Shown here: positions 1-9,340 of the stretch, in pieces
Layout of the letters: every line of letters starts with the position of its first letter
Position numbering within the stretch: the stretch's first letter is position 1
Source of the DNA: Weissella muntiaci
GTDB lineage: Bacteria; Bacillota; Bacilli; Lactobacillales; Lactobacillaceae
NCBI RefSeq assembly: GCF_008107635.1
Contig: NZ_SDGZ01000010.1
Location: 75,128-139,127 of the forward strand
Length of the DNA: 64,000 bases
Direction of reading: 5' to 3'
The notes under the pieces: generated by a model
What the model was told of the DNA's origin: nothing
The model's input: the letters and a program-made list of their open reading frames with translations, nothing else
Databases searched by the model: none
Made by a program: the position numbers and the translations under genes

Positions 1-231
1 TGGCTCTGGCTCTGGCTCTGTAATGATAGCCGTTTCCGAAGGAGTGTCAATCGTTGTGACATCCTTTAATTCATCTGATATCTCCACATTCACCGTTGTT
101 GCATTTGAATCTTCTTTGACAACTGGTGCAACATATTGCATCCCGGGCGTTGGTTGCAAAACCTCAACCTTAATCGATGCTACCTTTTCTTGCTCTGGTT
201 CTTTTCGCTTTAAAAAGTCAAATAATCCCAT
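1..231 (-). CDS. ftsY: Signal recognition particle receptor FtsY, N-terminal part (partial)
   Basis: FtsY is the membrane-associated SRP receptor GTPase that docks ribosome-SRP complexes at the translocon. Only the first 77 codons are in the window; the NG GTPase domain lies beyond the left edge. The protein begins MGLFDFLKRK, the usual FtsY amphipathic start, and runs into an acidic, Pro/Glu-rich A domain that ends at the edge in a PEPEPEP repeat. The ATG at 231 has an AGAGG ribosome site about 6 bases upstream and lies 14 bases after the smc stop, so rnc-smc-ftsY form one operon as in most Firmicutes. Identity rests on the N-terminus plus context. Confidence 0.85.
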   Translation of the reverse strand, partial: MGLFDFLKRKEPEQEKVASIKVEVLQPTPGMQYVAPVVKEDSNATTVNVEISDELKDVTTIDTPSETAIITEPEPEP

Positions 232-245
232 TTCAAGCCTCTTTC

Positions 246-3200
246 TTAATTAGTAACCTCAGCTGGCAAATCTGTCAAATTGACTGAGACCATCGTTGAT
301 ATTCCTGGTTCCTGCATTGTAACACCATACAAAACATCTGACTGCGTCATGGTTCCTTTACGGTGTGTGATCACGATAAACTGCGTCCGTGCGTTCACTT
401 CATGCAAATACCGAGCAAAACGATCGACATTCGCCTCATCAAGGGCTGCCTCTGTCTCATCAAGAACTGCAAATGGTACCGGACGAACCTCCAAAATGGC
501 AAATAACAACGAGATTGCTGTCAATGCTTTTTCACCACCTGAAAGTAAGCTCATTTGTTGGAACTTCTTGCCCGGTGGCTGAGCCTTGATGTCAATTCCA
601 GTTGTTAACAAGTGCTCCGGATCTGACAAGATTAGCTGCGCTTGGCCACCCCCAAACATCTTAACAAAAATCTCGCTAAAATGACTGGCAATTGCGTCGA
701 AAGTCTCTTTAAAACGACTCTCCACTTCTGTATCCATTTCAGACATCGTCTCTAAAAGATTTGCCTGTGCGGTTTCAAGATCAGTCTTTTGTTGATGCAG
801 GAAGTCAAAGCGCGTCTTGACCTCAGCGTATTCATCAATCGCATGTAAATTAACATTTCCCAAATCATCAAGTCCACGTCGCAACAGCTTTAACTGTGTT
901 CTGATCTCAGCTAACGATAATTCTGTCATCTGACTCTTAACATAAGAGAACGATGTATCATACGTGTCTACTAACGCTTGTTCCGCATGTTGAATTTGTG
1001 TTTTCAACTCAGCCTGTCGTCCAGTTAACCGATTTAGCAAACTCATAATTTGCATTTGCTCATCACGTGCCAGCGCTAATTCACGATCTAAATTATCAAC
1101 CGCTTTACCGGTATCGGCAATCGTTTGTTCTAATTCTACCAAATGATGCTCTGCTTGCATCTTTTCCTGACTGACTTGCTCAATTAACTGATCCAAATCA
1201 GCAATTACATCCTGATCATCTCGCTCTAAATCAGCTAACTGACCGTTCAACTCAGCGAGACGTGTTTCTTCTCGTTTACATTGACTCTCAAGCTCCTCAA
1301 TCCGAACTCGCTCTGCCTCAACTCGCGCCTTCGAGGCACTATAGGCCGAACGTGTCGTTGCCACATCCGCATCTGCATCTGCAATTTGTACCTGTAATAC
1401 CTGCTGTTCGTCAGTCATCGCAGTCAGTTTATTTTGTAAATCCGTTACCCGTTCTTGATAAGTTAATAATTGACTTGAATTATCTTGGCGCTGCAAGGCA
1501 TTGCCAGCAGTTGCATCGTCAGACTGATGTAATTCAAACGCCAAGGCTGCTTGTTCGCGCTTCAATTGATTTTCACGTTCAACCAATATCTGTAATTGCG
1601 CTTTGGCCGCTTGTTCTTCTTCATTACTATTCATCAAAGCCGTTTGTAGTTCACGAAACTCGGCAGCTAATGGTTCGATCTGCTGTGCAAGATCCTTTAC
1701 TAGCTTCTCTGCCGCCTGAACCGCCTGCTCAGTTTGAGCAACCGTCAGTTCCAGCTGTTCAACCTCACCTTGTTGAACTAACAAGCCATTGCGGTGATTG
1801 CGATTTGCTCCACCCGTCAAGGATCCACCAGCATTCATTAATTGACCGTCCAGCGTCACTAGACGAGCCCGGTGATGTAACTGCTTACCAACTGTAATCG
1901 CATGATCTAATGTATCTACAACAATCGTAGTCCCCAATAAATTATCCAGCACCGCTTGGTAATTCGGCGCCACTCTAACCAAAGTAGCCGCAATCCCAAG
2001 TACACCTGGCTGCTTTTGGGCAGTTTGCCAAAGATCAGCTTGAATTGAACGGCCCTTGATCGTAGTCAATGGTAAAAAGGTTACGCGGCCCAGTCGATGT
2101 TGCGTCAAATACTGAATGGCAGCCTTAGCAACCTGTTCATTATCAACAACGACATATTGTAATGCACCACCTAATGCGGTTTCCAAAGCGACTTGATATT
2201 CAGCTGGCACGTTTAATAACTCGGCAACCACGCCTTGTAAGCCGGGAAACTGTGCCCGTGCACTCATCAAATTCTTTACGCCTTGATTATATCCGTCATA
2301 ATTTTCAACAACCCGATTCATTGAGTCCAACTTCACGCTTTGGCGTTGTTGTTCCTCAAGTGCAGCAAACCATGTTTGCCGAGCTGCCTGATGCCGTTCC
2401 TCCAGTTCTTTTCCCTTCGTCTGGGCAACTTGAACTTCATCAGTCAACTTTTCCTTGTTATTTTGGGCTTGATCAAGCCGTTCTTTGCTCTCGGCTAATT
2501 CTCCCGTCAAAGCAGTCAACTGACCGGCCAACTGTTGGCCACGCTCCTGCAGGCGTAGACTGACAACATCCGATTGGGCGTCTTCTCGCTCGAGATACTT
2601 TTGCTCGTTCTTCACGTCTGCCAAATCCTGCATCGCCGCAACCAGCTCATTACGATGAGCCTCAATCTTCGCCGTAAGCTCTTTGGCCTGCTTTTGAGGG
2701 TGACGTTCAATTAACCGTTCTAACTTCGTTGCAAGTTCGCGAGTTGCCTGCTCCAACTGCAGTAAATCGGCCGTTTGTGTAGCTCGCTTTGCTTGTAATT
2801 GCTCAACTAATTCTTGAACTTGTATTTGTTGCCTCGTTAAATCTTCCTTGGCAGCCGAACGGTTCGTATGTCGTTCAATTTGTAAATTACGCTTACCAAG
2901 TAATTGCTGATGACGGCCAGTCAACTCGACAAGTTCATTTTGAACCTGCTGTTGCTCGCTTTCCGCACTTGATCGTTGATCATGCAATTTGCTTAATGCT
3001 GTTGACTGTTCTTCGACGAGCTGTTGGCTCTGTAGGTTCCTAATATTGGCGACTTGCACTTGATCATTATTATCGCCTTGCTCTTCATACCAATCAGTCA
3101 ATTCAAGCACTAGACGAGCTTGATCAAGCGCATCAAATTGTTCTTTTTGATTCACATAATCTTGCGCCCGAGCGCTTTGTTCAGCCAAAGGCTCGAGCCG

Positions 3201-3800
3201 TTGTTCTAGCTCATGCAATATATCGCGAACACGATTTAGATTTTCATGTGTACCCGACAATTCTTTTTCGGCCCGATTTTTATTCTGCTTATATTTATAA
3301 ACACCGGCGACCTCTTCAATAATCGTTCGGCGTTCTTCCGCCTTTGCTGAGAAAATACTTTCAACACGTCCCTGCGAGATAATCGAGAAACTCTCACGAC
3401 CTAAACCGGAGTCCATGAAAAGTTCTTGAATATCCTTTAAACGAACCGCAGTGCCGTTTAGCAGATATTTAGAGTCACCGTTACGATACAAAGTTCGCGT
3501 GATAGCGATCTCTGAGTAAGACGAATTAAGATAATGATCGCTATTGTCAAACGTGATCACAACTTCAGCGCGATTAAGTGGCGCGCGGGTTGCGGTACCA
3601 CCAAAGATCACATCCGCCATCCGATCTCCACGCAAGCCCTTCGCAGATTGCTCACCAAGGACCCATCGAACCGATTCAATAATATTTGATTTACCTGACC
3701 CATTTGGTCCGACAACCCCAGTGATCCCTGGCATAAAATCAATTTTGGTTTTATTAGCAAACGATTTAAAGCCACTGATCTCAAGTGATTTCAACTTCAT
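246..3800 (-). CDS. smc: Chromosome partition protein Smc
   Basis: Smc is the ATPase core of the bacterial condensin (with ScpA and ScpB) that compacts and segregates the chromosome. The 1184-residue length is typical. The N-terminal ATPase half carries the Walker A motif GPNGSGKS at residues 31-38. Two long Gln/Glu/Leu-rich coiled-coil arms flank a globular hinge at roughly 505-660. The C-terminal half has the ABC signature LSGGEKAL and a Walker B reading VLDETEAALDEAN. The start codon lies 5 bases after the rnc stop, and ftsY follows 14 bases downstream. Confidence 0.97.
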   Translation of the reverse strand: MKLKSLEISGFKSFANKTKIDFMPGITGVVGPNGSGKSNIIESVRWVLGEQSAKGLRGDRMADVIFGGTATRAPLNRAEVVITFDNSDHYLNSSYSEIAITRTLYRNGDSKYLLNGTAVRLKDIQELFMDSGLGRESFSIISQGRVESIFSAKAEERRTIIEEVAGVYKYKQNKNRAEKELSGTHENLNRVRDILHELEQRLEPLAEQSARAQDYVNQKEQFDALDQARLVLELTDWYEEQGDNNDQVQVANIRNLQSQQLVEEQSTALSKLHDQRSSAESEQQQVQNELVELTGRHQQLLGKRNLQIERHTNRSAAKEDLTRQQIQVQELVEQLQAKRATQTADLLQLEQATRELATKLERLIERHPQKQAKELTAKIEAHRNELVAAMQDLADVKNEQKYLEREDAQSDVVSLRLQERGQQLAGQLTALTGELAESKERLDQAQNNKEKLTDEVQVAQTKGKELEERHQAARQTWFAALEEQQRQSVKLDSMNRVVENYDGYNQGVKNLMSARAQFPGLQGVVAELLNVPAEYQVALETALGGALQYVVVDNEQVAKAAIQYLTQHRLGRVTFLPLTTIKGRSIQADLWQTAQKQPGVLGIAATLVRVAPNYQAVLDNLLGTTIVVDTLDHAITVGKQLHHRARLVTLDGQLMNAGGSLTGGANRNHRNGLLVQQGEVEQLELTVAQTEQAVQAAEKLVKDLAQQIEPLAAEFRELQTALMNSNEEEQAAKAQLQILVERENQLKREQAALAFELHQSDDATAGNALQRQDNSSQLLTYQERVTDLQNKLTAMTDEQQVLQVQIADADADVATTRSAYSASKARVEAERVRIEELESQCKREETRLAELNGQLADLERDDQDVIADLDQLIEQVSQEKMQAEHHLVELEQTIADTGKAVDNLDRELALARDEQMQIMSLLNRLTGRQAELKTQIQHAEQALVDTYDTSFSYVKSQMTELSLAEIRTQLKLLRRGLDDLGNVNLHAIDEYAEVKTRFDFLHQQKTDLETAQANLLETMSEMDTEVESRFKETFDAIASHFSEIFVKMFGGGQAQLILSDPEHLLTTGIDIKAQPPGKKFQQMSLLSGGEKALTAISLLFAILEVRPVPFAVLDETEAALDEANVDRFARYLHEVNARTQFIVITHRKGTMTQSDVLYGVTMQEPGISTMVSVNLTDLPAEVTN

Positions 3801-3805
3801 AGTTC

Positions 3806-4507
3806 TTAATTTCCCTTGGTTAAGGTTTGAAAGGCTACTCGTGCGGCTGCTTTTTCAGCGTCCTTAGTTGACTTGCCTTCACCACTACCCAAGACCTTCC
3901 CATCTAATGTAACGTCGACTGTAAAAATTTGTTCGTTATTTTCTACTGGGCGTTCAGCAACCTTAGTGTAGACAATTGTTACAGAACCATTTCGCTGCAA
4001 ATACTCTTGCAATTTTGACTTATAGTCAACGAATTGGTCATAAAAGCCATTGTCAATTTTAACGAACATAACTTGCTTTAAAAAGTCCATCACTTTATCC
4101 GCACCTTGGTCTAGGAATAAAGCGCCAATAAAGGCTTCCCAAATGTCTTCTAACAAAGAATCACGGTTACGAGCGCCTGACTTCTCTTCGCCTCGTCCCA
4201 ATAGGATGTACCGATCAAGATGTAACTCACGTGACAAAGCTGCAAAAGCGCGAGTTTGAACCATCGAAATCCGCAACTCTGTCAATCGACCTTCATCCCA
4301 ATCTGGATATCGTTTAAACAAGTATAGGGCAGTTGATTGTTGCATGACGGCGTCACCCAAAAATTCAAGCCGTTGATAATCACGTCCTGTAAAATTGGTA
4401 TGCTCATTAACGTAATTAGCCTGTGTTAATGCTTCTCGCAACAAGGTTAAATCATTAAATTCTATCTGATATTTTTCCGATAATTGTTTTTCTAATTTAT
4501 CGAACAT
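3806..4507 (-). CDS. rnc: Ribonuclease III
   Basis: RNase III cleaves double-stranded RNA in rRNA precursors and some mRNAs. The 233-residue protein shows the catalytic signature RLEFLGDAV at 46-54 (E48, D52) and the second acidic pair in EDIWEAFIGAL (D121, E124). A dsRNA-binding domain covers roughly 160-230. The ATG at 4507 has a GGAGTG ribosome site and sits behind an extended -10 promoter, so rnc is probably the first gene of rnc-smc-ftsY. In many relatives rnc directly follows acpP; here a peroxidase gene with its own terminator separates them. Confidence 0.97.
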   Translation of the reverse strand: MFDKLEKQLSEKYQIEFNDLTLLREALTQANYVNEHTNFTGRDYQRLEFLGDAVMQQSTALYLFKRYPDWDEGRLTELRISMVQTRAFAALSRELHLDRYILLGRGEEKSGARNRDSLLEDIWEAFIGALFLDQGADKVMDFLKQVMFVKIDNGFYDQFVDYKSKLQEYLQRNGSVTIVYTKVAERPVENNEQIFTVDVTLDGKVLGSGEGKSTKDAEKAAARVAFQTLTKGN

Positions 4508-4538
4508 AAGTCACTCCATTTTTCGTTAGATAATAGTA

Positions 4539-4547
4539 ATTATACCA
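4539..4547 (-). promoter_or_regulatory. Extended -10 promoter for rnc-smc-ftsY
   Basis: On the minus strand the sequence reads TGGTATAAT, a perfect extended -10 (TG-N-TATAAT), about 30 bases upstream of the rnc start. No good -35 is visible, which is normal for extended -10 promoters. It lies just downstream of the peroxidase terminator, so the rnc operon probably has independent transcription. Confidence 0.6.
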
Positions 4548-4638
4548 GAAGATTCCAGCATTAACGGGAAAGCTATCGATATTTGCTGATATAAACTCCC
4601 CTTAGAAATTAAATTGATCTGCAACTACCTAAACAACT

Positions 4639-4668
4639 AAAAAATGGATTCCTCAGTCTGAGAAATCC
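4639..4668 (-). terminator. Intrinsic terminator after the DyP peroxidase gene
   Basis: An 11-bp inverted repeat (GGATTTCTCAG / CTGAGGAATCC on the minus strand, one mismatch) is followed by six T. It starts 8 bases after the peroxidase stop codon. Confidence 0.85.
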
Positions 4669-4676
4669 ACTCTCAA

Positions 4677-5618
4677 TTAAAAGAATTTGCCATCCGCAAT
4701 ATCTGCTAACGTATCTCGCGACGGAATAAAGAACAGTTGTCCCGATAAGATTGTTGAAAAGCTTAATAAGAAATCAGATTGCGCCAACATTTGTTCAAGC
4801 ATCTGCTTCGTAACCTGCCAGTGACGCGCGTAGCCAATAAAATATGTGCCTGTTTGATTAGCAGCTGGATTCGAAAAGGGCACATTCATCCGAATGATCT
4901 TTTGCTCAACTCCGTCAACCTCAAGCTTTGAAGCCACATTATGTGCATTCTTAAATTTATCGCCATCTTCCAACTCTAGATCATCAAATTTATGACGGCC
5001 AACGGCTTTTTCCTGTACTTCAACTGAATGATGGTCCCAGTTCTGCATGTCGTGTAACCACTTCTGCGCAAAAGCATATGAACCGTTCTCATAATTAGAG
5101 TCTTCCGCACCAATGATGGCATAATCAGCGGCATCTTCCAATGCTGGTGCCTCAGTCCCATCGATGAACCCAATAATTGATCGTCCTTCTAAATATCTAA
5201 AGCCTTTAGTCTCGTCAAGTAATTGAGTAACCGGACTTAAAAAGACCATCAATTGCCGTACGATCTCATAAACAACCGCCTCTTCACCCGCTCGGACATG
5301 TAAGAAGATATCGCCATCACTTGCTGGCATCGTATACTCAGGACCACTGAGCGTTGTATAAGTCTCTAACTCCTTTGGCATTTCGACATTCGGAAAAAGA
5401 TATTCCCATGCTTTCGCACTAAAACCGATTGCAACTTGTAGATTTGCTTGGGGGTTACGAATGCGCATCGATCGAATGATTGCTTGTGACCGATCAGTAA
5501 ATTCGGCGATTTGTTCCTGCGTGCTTACTTGATTTTTTCGCGTAAGTTGCAAGACAATAAACGATACGTTCAAACCGGCGTCTTTCCAGACATCTTGCGC
5601 TTTATTTGCATTGATCAT
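4677..5618 (-). CDS. DyP-type haem peroxidase (YfeX-like)
   Basis: This is a dye-decolorising peroxidase, a haem enzyme that uses hydrogen peroxide to oxidise aromatic and other substrates; the physiological substrate is unknown. The 313-residue protein carries the family motif GFIDG at 150-154 (catalytic D153). The probable proximal haem ligand is H226, in AHNVAS, and the distal arginine is R243, in IIRMNVPF. Family blocks GSYAFAQKWLHDM and GTYFIGYARH are also visible. No signal peptide is seen, so it should be cytosolic, like the YfeX group. It is transcribed alone: the acpP terminator lies upstream and its own terminator downstream. It interrupts the common acpP-rnc adjacency. Confidence 0.93.
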   Translation of the reverse strand: MINANKAQDVWKDAGLNVSFIVLQLTRKNQVSTQEQIAEFTDRSQAIIRSMRIRNPQANLQVAIGFSAKAWEYLFPNVEMPKELETYTTLSGPEYTMPASDGDIFLHVRAGEEAVVYEIVRQLMVFLSPVTQLLDETKGFRYLEGRSIIGFIDGTEAPALEDAADYAIIGAEDSNYENGSYAFAQKWLHDMQNWDHHSVEVQEKAVGRHKFDDLELEDGDKFKNAHNVASKLEVDGVEQKIIRMNVPFSNPAANQTGTYFIGYARHWQVTKQMLEQMLAQSDFLLSFSTILSGQLFFIPSRDTLADIADGKFF

Positions 5619-5684
5619 GATGCCACCTCTACTTTCTATATATATATTTTATAATATCCACCTAGCTAATTCTAGGCGAACAAA

Positions 5685-5716
5685 TAAAAAAGGCATGCGT
5701 TAAACAACACATACCC
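5685..5716 (-). terminator. Intrinsic terminator after acpP
   Basis: On the minus strand GGGTATGTG and CGCATGCC pair, with one bulge and two G-U pairs, and are followed by TTTTTTATTT. It lies 18 bases downstream of the acpP stop. Confidence 0.75.
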
Positions 5717-5733
5717 TTCATTGTAAATATTTA

Positions 5734-5976
5734 TTATTTGCTATGATTCATGATGTAGTCCACGGTGTCATTCACCGTTACAAGACCTTCAGCATCTTCG
5801 TCAGAGATTTCGATGTCAAATTCATCTTCCATCTCCAAAACCAATTCAACGAAATCGATCGAATCAGCATCAATATCATTCAAAAAACTCAATGTCCCAG
5901 TTACTTTAGCTGGATCCAATTCAAAATGACTTGCTACAACTGAAATTACCTTATCCAAAACTACTTGACGTTCCAT
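5734..5976 (-). CDS. acpP: Acyl carrier protein
   Basis: Acyl carrier protein holds growing acyl chains on a 4'-phosphopantetheine arm during fatty-acid synthesis and supplies acyl-ACP to PlsX. The 80-residue acidic protein has the attachment motif as DADSIDF, with the modified serine at S39 (the family norm is DSLD). The helix EIEISDEDAEGLVTV-type region follows as usual. It lies 24 bases downstream of plsX and is the last gene of the fakA... recG-plsX-acpP block, closed by a terminator. Confidence 0.96.
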   Translation of the reverse strand: MERQVVLDKVISVVASHFELDPAKVTGTLSFLNDIDADSIDFVELVLEMEDEFDIEISDEDAEGLVTVNDTVDYIMNHSK

Positions 5977-6000
5977 TATCTCACCTAACTTTTTATCTAA

Positions 6001-7050
6001 TTAATCTGCGTTTTTTTCATCCGAACGAGCTACTAAATCATCAGCATGTTCATTAACGAAAGCCTGCACCTTGGTAATCAAATCGGCATGCAACATTGCT
6101 TCAATTTGCCCCATTGCATTTGCGATCGTCTCTGCCTCAGAAGAACCATGCGCCTTAACGACTGGTGCCTTAACCCCAATCACAACTGCTCCACCAGCCT
6201 TTGAATAATCCAAGCGTTCTTGCATATTCTTTAAAGCAGGCTTCACTAATGCACCGCCAAGCTTTGCCAAAGGACCTGCACTCATAATGCTCTCCTTCAT
6301 TAACTTCAACAAAGTTAATGCGGTTCCTTCGATTGCCTTCAACGCAGCATTTCCAGAGAAACCATCAGCAATCACTACATCAGCTGGCCCTTGTAAAATA
6401 TCCCGCGCTTCCACGTTCCCAATAAAGTTTAACAGTTCTTTATCAGAACCAGCTTGTAGCAGTTCATGCGCTTCCTTATGAACTTGGTCCCCTTTATCCG
6501 CTTCCGTACCATTATTCAACAAGCCTACTCGTGGTTGATCATAACCCAAAATATTGTTGGCATAGAAAGATCCTAGGATTCCATACTGATAAAGATGTGT
6601 TGGACGATTCTCTGCATTCGCCCCCATGTCCATCATGACAAAATTATCTCGAGGTCCACCAAAAGCTGGCATCACTGTCATCAGTGCCGGCCGATCAATT
6701 CCTTTGATCCGACCAACGATGAAGATTCCTGCCGCCAAAAGCGCTCCTGTGTTACCAGCCGAGAATAATGCATCTGCTTCACCAGCTTTAACAGCATTTG
6801 CCGCTAGCACTAATGAACTCTGCTTCTTACGTCGAACTGATTTTACAGGTTCCTCCGCCATTTCGATCACTTCATCGGCCTGAACCAAGGTAATCCGTGT
6901 CTGGTCTTTCACCAGAGGCGCTACCTTATCCAATTGCCCAAAAAGGACGAATTCAACATCCTGCATTCGATCACGCGCTTGTTCAATTCCCGCAACGACT
7001 TCTTGCGGAGCGTTGTCGCCCCCCATTGCATCAACTGCAATCTTAAACAT
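6001..7050 (-). CDS. plsX: Phosphate acyltransferase PlsX
   Basis: PlsX converts acyl-ACP plus phosphate into acyl-phosphate, the acyl donor for PlsY in the first step of phospholipid synthesis. The 349-residue protein starts MFKIAVDAMGGDNAP, the conserved family N-terminus. I chose the ATG at 7050 because GAGGAA precedes it by 6 bases. A 24-residue-longer reading from 7122 would overlap the recG end and carries no family sequence. Block GNTGALLAAG and the downstream acpP support the call. Confidence 0.96.
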   Translation of the reverse strand: MFKIAVDAMGGDNAPQEVVAGIEQARDRMQDVEFVLFGQLDKVAPLVKDQTRITLVQADEVIEMAEEPVKSVRRKKQSSLVLAANAVKAGEADALFSAGNTGALLAAGIFIVGRIKGIDRPALMTVMPAFGGPRDNFVMMDMGANAENRPTHLYQYGILGSFYANNILGYDQPRVGLLNNGTEADKGDQVHKEAHELLQAGSDKELLNFIGNVEARDILQGPADVVIADGFSGNAALKAIEGTALTLLKLMKESIMSAGPLAKLGGALVKPALKNMQERLDYSKAGGAVVIGVKAPVVKAHGSSEAETIANAMGQIEAMLHADLITKVQAFVNEHADDLVARSDEKNAD

Positions 7051-7114
7051 ATTAATTTCCTCTAGTCTTTTGTAAACTCCGACTACTTTACCACACTTCA
7101 AATGGATTTGCCAC

Positions 7115-9151
7115 TTAGTCAAAGTAACGGTATTGAACCATTGTTTCTGACATGTAAGCTGCCAAGGCCTCGTTCGCTGGCTTTTTATCCCAATCGGCTT
7201 CCGAAATTAGTTCGATGGCCTCTTGTTGTGCAATTTCCATCATCTTCATATCATGAATTGGATCGCCAACTTGGAAAGCCGGAAGTCCTGATTGTCGCAC
7301 GCCTAGAACATCCCCCGAACCACGTAATTCCAAATCTTTCTGCGCCAGTACAAAGCCATCAGTCGTTGCGACCATCGCTTCCATTCGATCAATCCCGTAC
7401 TGTGTTTTAGGATCCGAAACTAGGATGGTATATGATTGTCGTTCACCTCGACCAACCCGCCCACGTAATTGATGGAGTTGCGCTAACCCAAAACGATCAG
7501 CGTCTAGAATTAACATGACAGATGCATTCGGTACATCGACCCCAACTTCGATAACTGTCGTTGCAACCAAGATCTGAATTTCATTCGCCTTAAAAGCTGC
7601 CATAATGCTATCTTTAGCTTGATTATTCATTCGACCGTGTAACAACGCCACCTCATAGTCAGGTGCAAAAGCCGCCTGCATATCAGCAAAAACCTGTTCG
7701 GCATTCTGAACATCCAAAACCTCTGACTCCTCAATCAAAGGCGTTACAACGTAAGCCTGCGCTCCATCCTTCAACTGTGCTTTGATCAAATCAATTGCTC
7801 GATCAAGCTCGTTATGCCGCACCCACGATGTCTTAATAGCTTTGCGACCGGCCGGCAGTTCATCAATAATTGACACATCCATTTCACCATAGGCAGTAAT
7901 TGCTAGTGTTCGTGGAATCGGAGTAGCCGTCATGGCTAAGATATCCGGATTCATCCCAATATCACGTAACATTCCACGTTGATCAACACCAAAGCGATGC
8001 TGTTCATCAATAACTGCTAACCCTAATTGATGAAAGGCTACATCCGGCTGAATTAGTGCATGTGTTCCAATTAAAATATCAACGTCACCACTCATCAGGT
8101 CTTCCAAGATTTGTCGTCGTTGCGCGGCTTTAGTTGACCCAGTTAATAACTCAACCCTTACCTCATCAGGATTAAAGAGACTGCCGATCGAACGAGCATG
8201 TTGCTGCGCTAAGATTTCTGTCGGTGCCATCATCGTTGCCTGCATCCCAGCAGTGATTGCCGCATACATTGCTAAAGCAGCTACCACCGTCTTACCAGAC
8301 CCTACATCGCCCTGTAACAACCGATTCATGTGAATAGGTCGCCGCATGTCAAAAACAATCTCATTGGCAACTTTTTTTTGCGCGCTCGTTAGTTCGTACG
8401 GTAAAGTTTGAATAAATTGCTTTAATCGCTCATTATCAAAATTGATTGCCCGCCCATGATTAGAACGATCCATCGTTTTAATCAGTTGCAAGCGTGTTTG
8501 AAAAAGAAAAAATTCTTCAAATGACGCCGAACGACGTGCTTGCTGAGACTCAAACGGCGTTTTAGGTACATGCATCCCAAAGATGATCTCGCGTCGATTT
8601 AATATCTTATAACGGCTCCGAATGTCATCAGGAATCAAATTCAGGTCAAGCAAGTCTTGATACTTGCCCAAAGCCTGTTCTACTAGCCCCTTAATTGTCT
8701 TTTGTTGGATTTCCTTTGACGAGGGATAAATCGCCTCCAATTCGTCCTCGCTGTTCTTTGGGAGCAACTTAATTCCACTCAATCCTTGACGGGCTTTCTC
8801 ATATGTTCCATAAACAGCAACTTCGTCACCCAAATTAATCCGTCCCTGAATCCAAGGCTGATTAAAGAAAGTTACCATCACATTATCATGTTCCACTAAG
8901 AGTCGGAAATTAACTCGCGTCTTCTTAAAGCCAAATCTTGCAAGTACTGGCTCCGAGGATACAACCCCTTTAAAAGTTACTTTCTCGCCATCAAGAGCTA
9001 CCGATGGTAATTTCTGTTCCAGGTCGTTATAACGCGTTGGAAAATAACTGAGCAGGTCGTTGATGTTAAAAATTCCAAGATGATTTAACGCTTCTTCACG
9101 CTTAGGCCCAACTCCGGCCAATTGACCAACAGAATCTAATAATGATGTCAT
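7115..9151 (-). CDS. recG: ATP-dependent DNA helicase RecG
   Basis: RecG remodels stalled replication forks and Holliday junctions. The protein has an N-terminal helix-hairpin-helix and OB wedge region, then helicase motifs: Walker A GDVGSGKT, DEQH box, TATPIPRT and the C-terminal QLRGRVGRG. Length (678) is typical. The ATG at 9151 is preferred over the adjacent GTG at 9154 because GGGAG lies 6 bases upstream of it. The stop lies 65 bases before the plsX start, consistent with co-transcription. Confidence 0.96.
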   Translation of the reverse strand: MTSLLDSVGQLAGVGPKREEALNHLGIFNINDLLSYFPTRYNDLEQKLPSVALDGEKVTFKGVVSSEPVLARFGFKKTRVNFRLLVEHDNVMVTFFNQPWIQGRINLGDEVAVYGTYEKARQGLSGIKLLPKNSEDELEAIYPSSKEIQQKTIKGLVEQALGKYQDLLDLNLIPDDIRSRYKILNRREIIFGMHVPKTPFESQQARRSASFEEFFLFQTRLQLIKTMDRSNHGRAINFDNERLKQFIQTLPYELTSAQKKVANEIVFDMRRPIHMNRLLQGDVGSGKTVVAALAMYAAITAGMQATMMAPTEILAQQHARSIGSLFNPDEVRVELLTGSTKAAQRRQILEDLMSGDVDILIGTHALIQPDVAFHQLGLAVIDEQHRFGVDQRGMLRDIGMNPDILAMTATPIPRTLAITAYGEMDVSIIDELPAGRKAIKTSWVRHNELDRAIDLIKAQLKDGAQAYVVTPLIEESEVLDVQNAEQVFADMQAAFAPDYEVALLHGRMNNQAKDSIMAAFKANEIQILVATTVIEVGVDVPNASVMLILDADRFGLAQLHQLRGRVGRGERQSYTILVSDPKTQYGIDRMEAMVATTDGFVLAQKDLELRGSGDVLGVRQSGLPAFQVGDPIHDMKMMEIAQQEAIELISEADWDKKPANEALAAYMSETMVQYRYFD

Positions 9152-9182
9152 CACCTGCTCCCTCTTTCAATAAGTTAAAACT

Positions 9183-9188
9183 ATTATA
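9183..9188 (-). promoter_or_regulatory. Candidate -10 for recG-plsX-acpP
   Basis: A perfect TATAAT on the minus strand lies about 32 bases upstream of the recG start. A weak TTTGAT sits 16 bases further upstream as a possible -35. The fakA terminator just upstream makes an internal promoter here plausible. Confidence 0.5.
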
Positions 9189-9259
9189 ACAAATATTTTC
9201 AAATATCAAATCCGTAACATATTTACCAAGGAGTCCAGTATCTCATATATTAGAACCTC

Positions 9260-9294
9260 AAAAAAAGCGAGCTAATAATTCTTAGCCCGCTTTT
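9260..9294 (-). terminator. Intrinsic terminator after fakA
   Basis: A 12-bp stem (AAAGCGGGCTAA / TTAGCTCGCTTT on the minus strand, one mismatch) is followed by a T run. Downstream on the plus strand there is also a short T run, so it could work in both directions. Confidence 0.85.
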
Positions 9295-9340
9295 ATTAAA
9301 TTTGTTTTTACTTAATTTTTTTAAAATGTTCAACAATTGC

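Noticed and set aside
246-700. Smc Walker B reading DETEAALDEAN as a defect
   Set aside because: Threonine replaces a usual valine but the catalytic Asp-Glu pair and the rest of the motif are intact.
1262-1897. Open frame of 211 codons on the plus strand inside smc
   Set aside because: It is antisense to the smc coiled coil and hinge, His/Pro/Gln-rich, without a ribosome site or recognisable domain.
7051-7122. Longer N-terminus for PlsX
   Set aside because: The extra 24 residues carry no family sequence, overlap the recG end, and the internal ATG has a good ribosome site.
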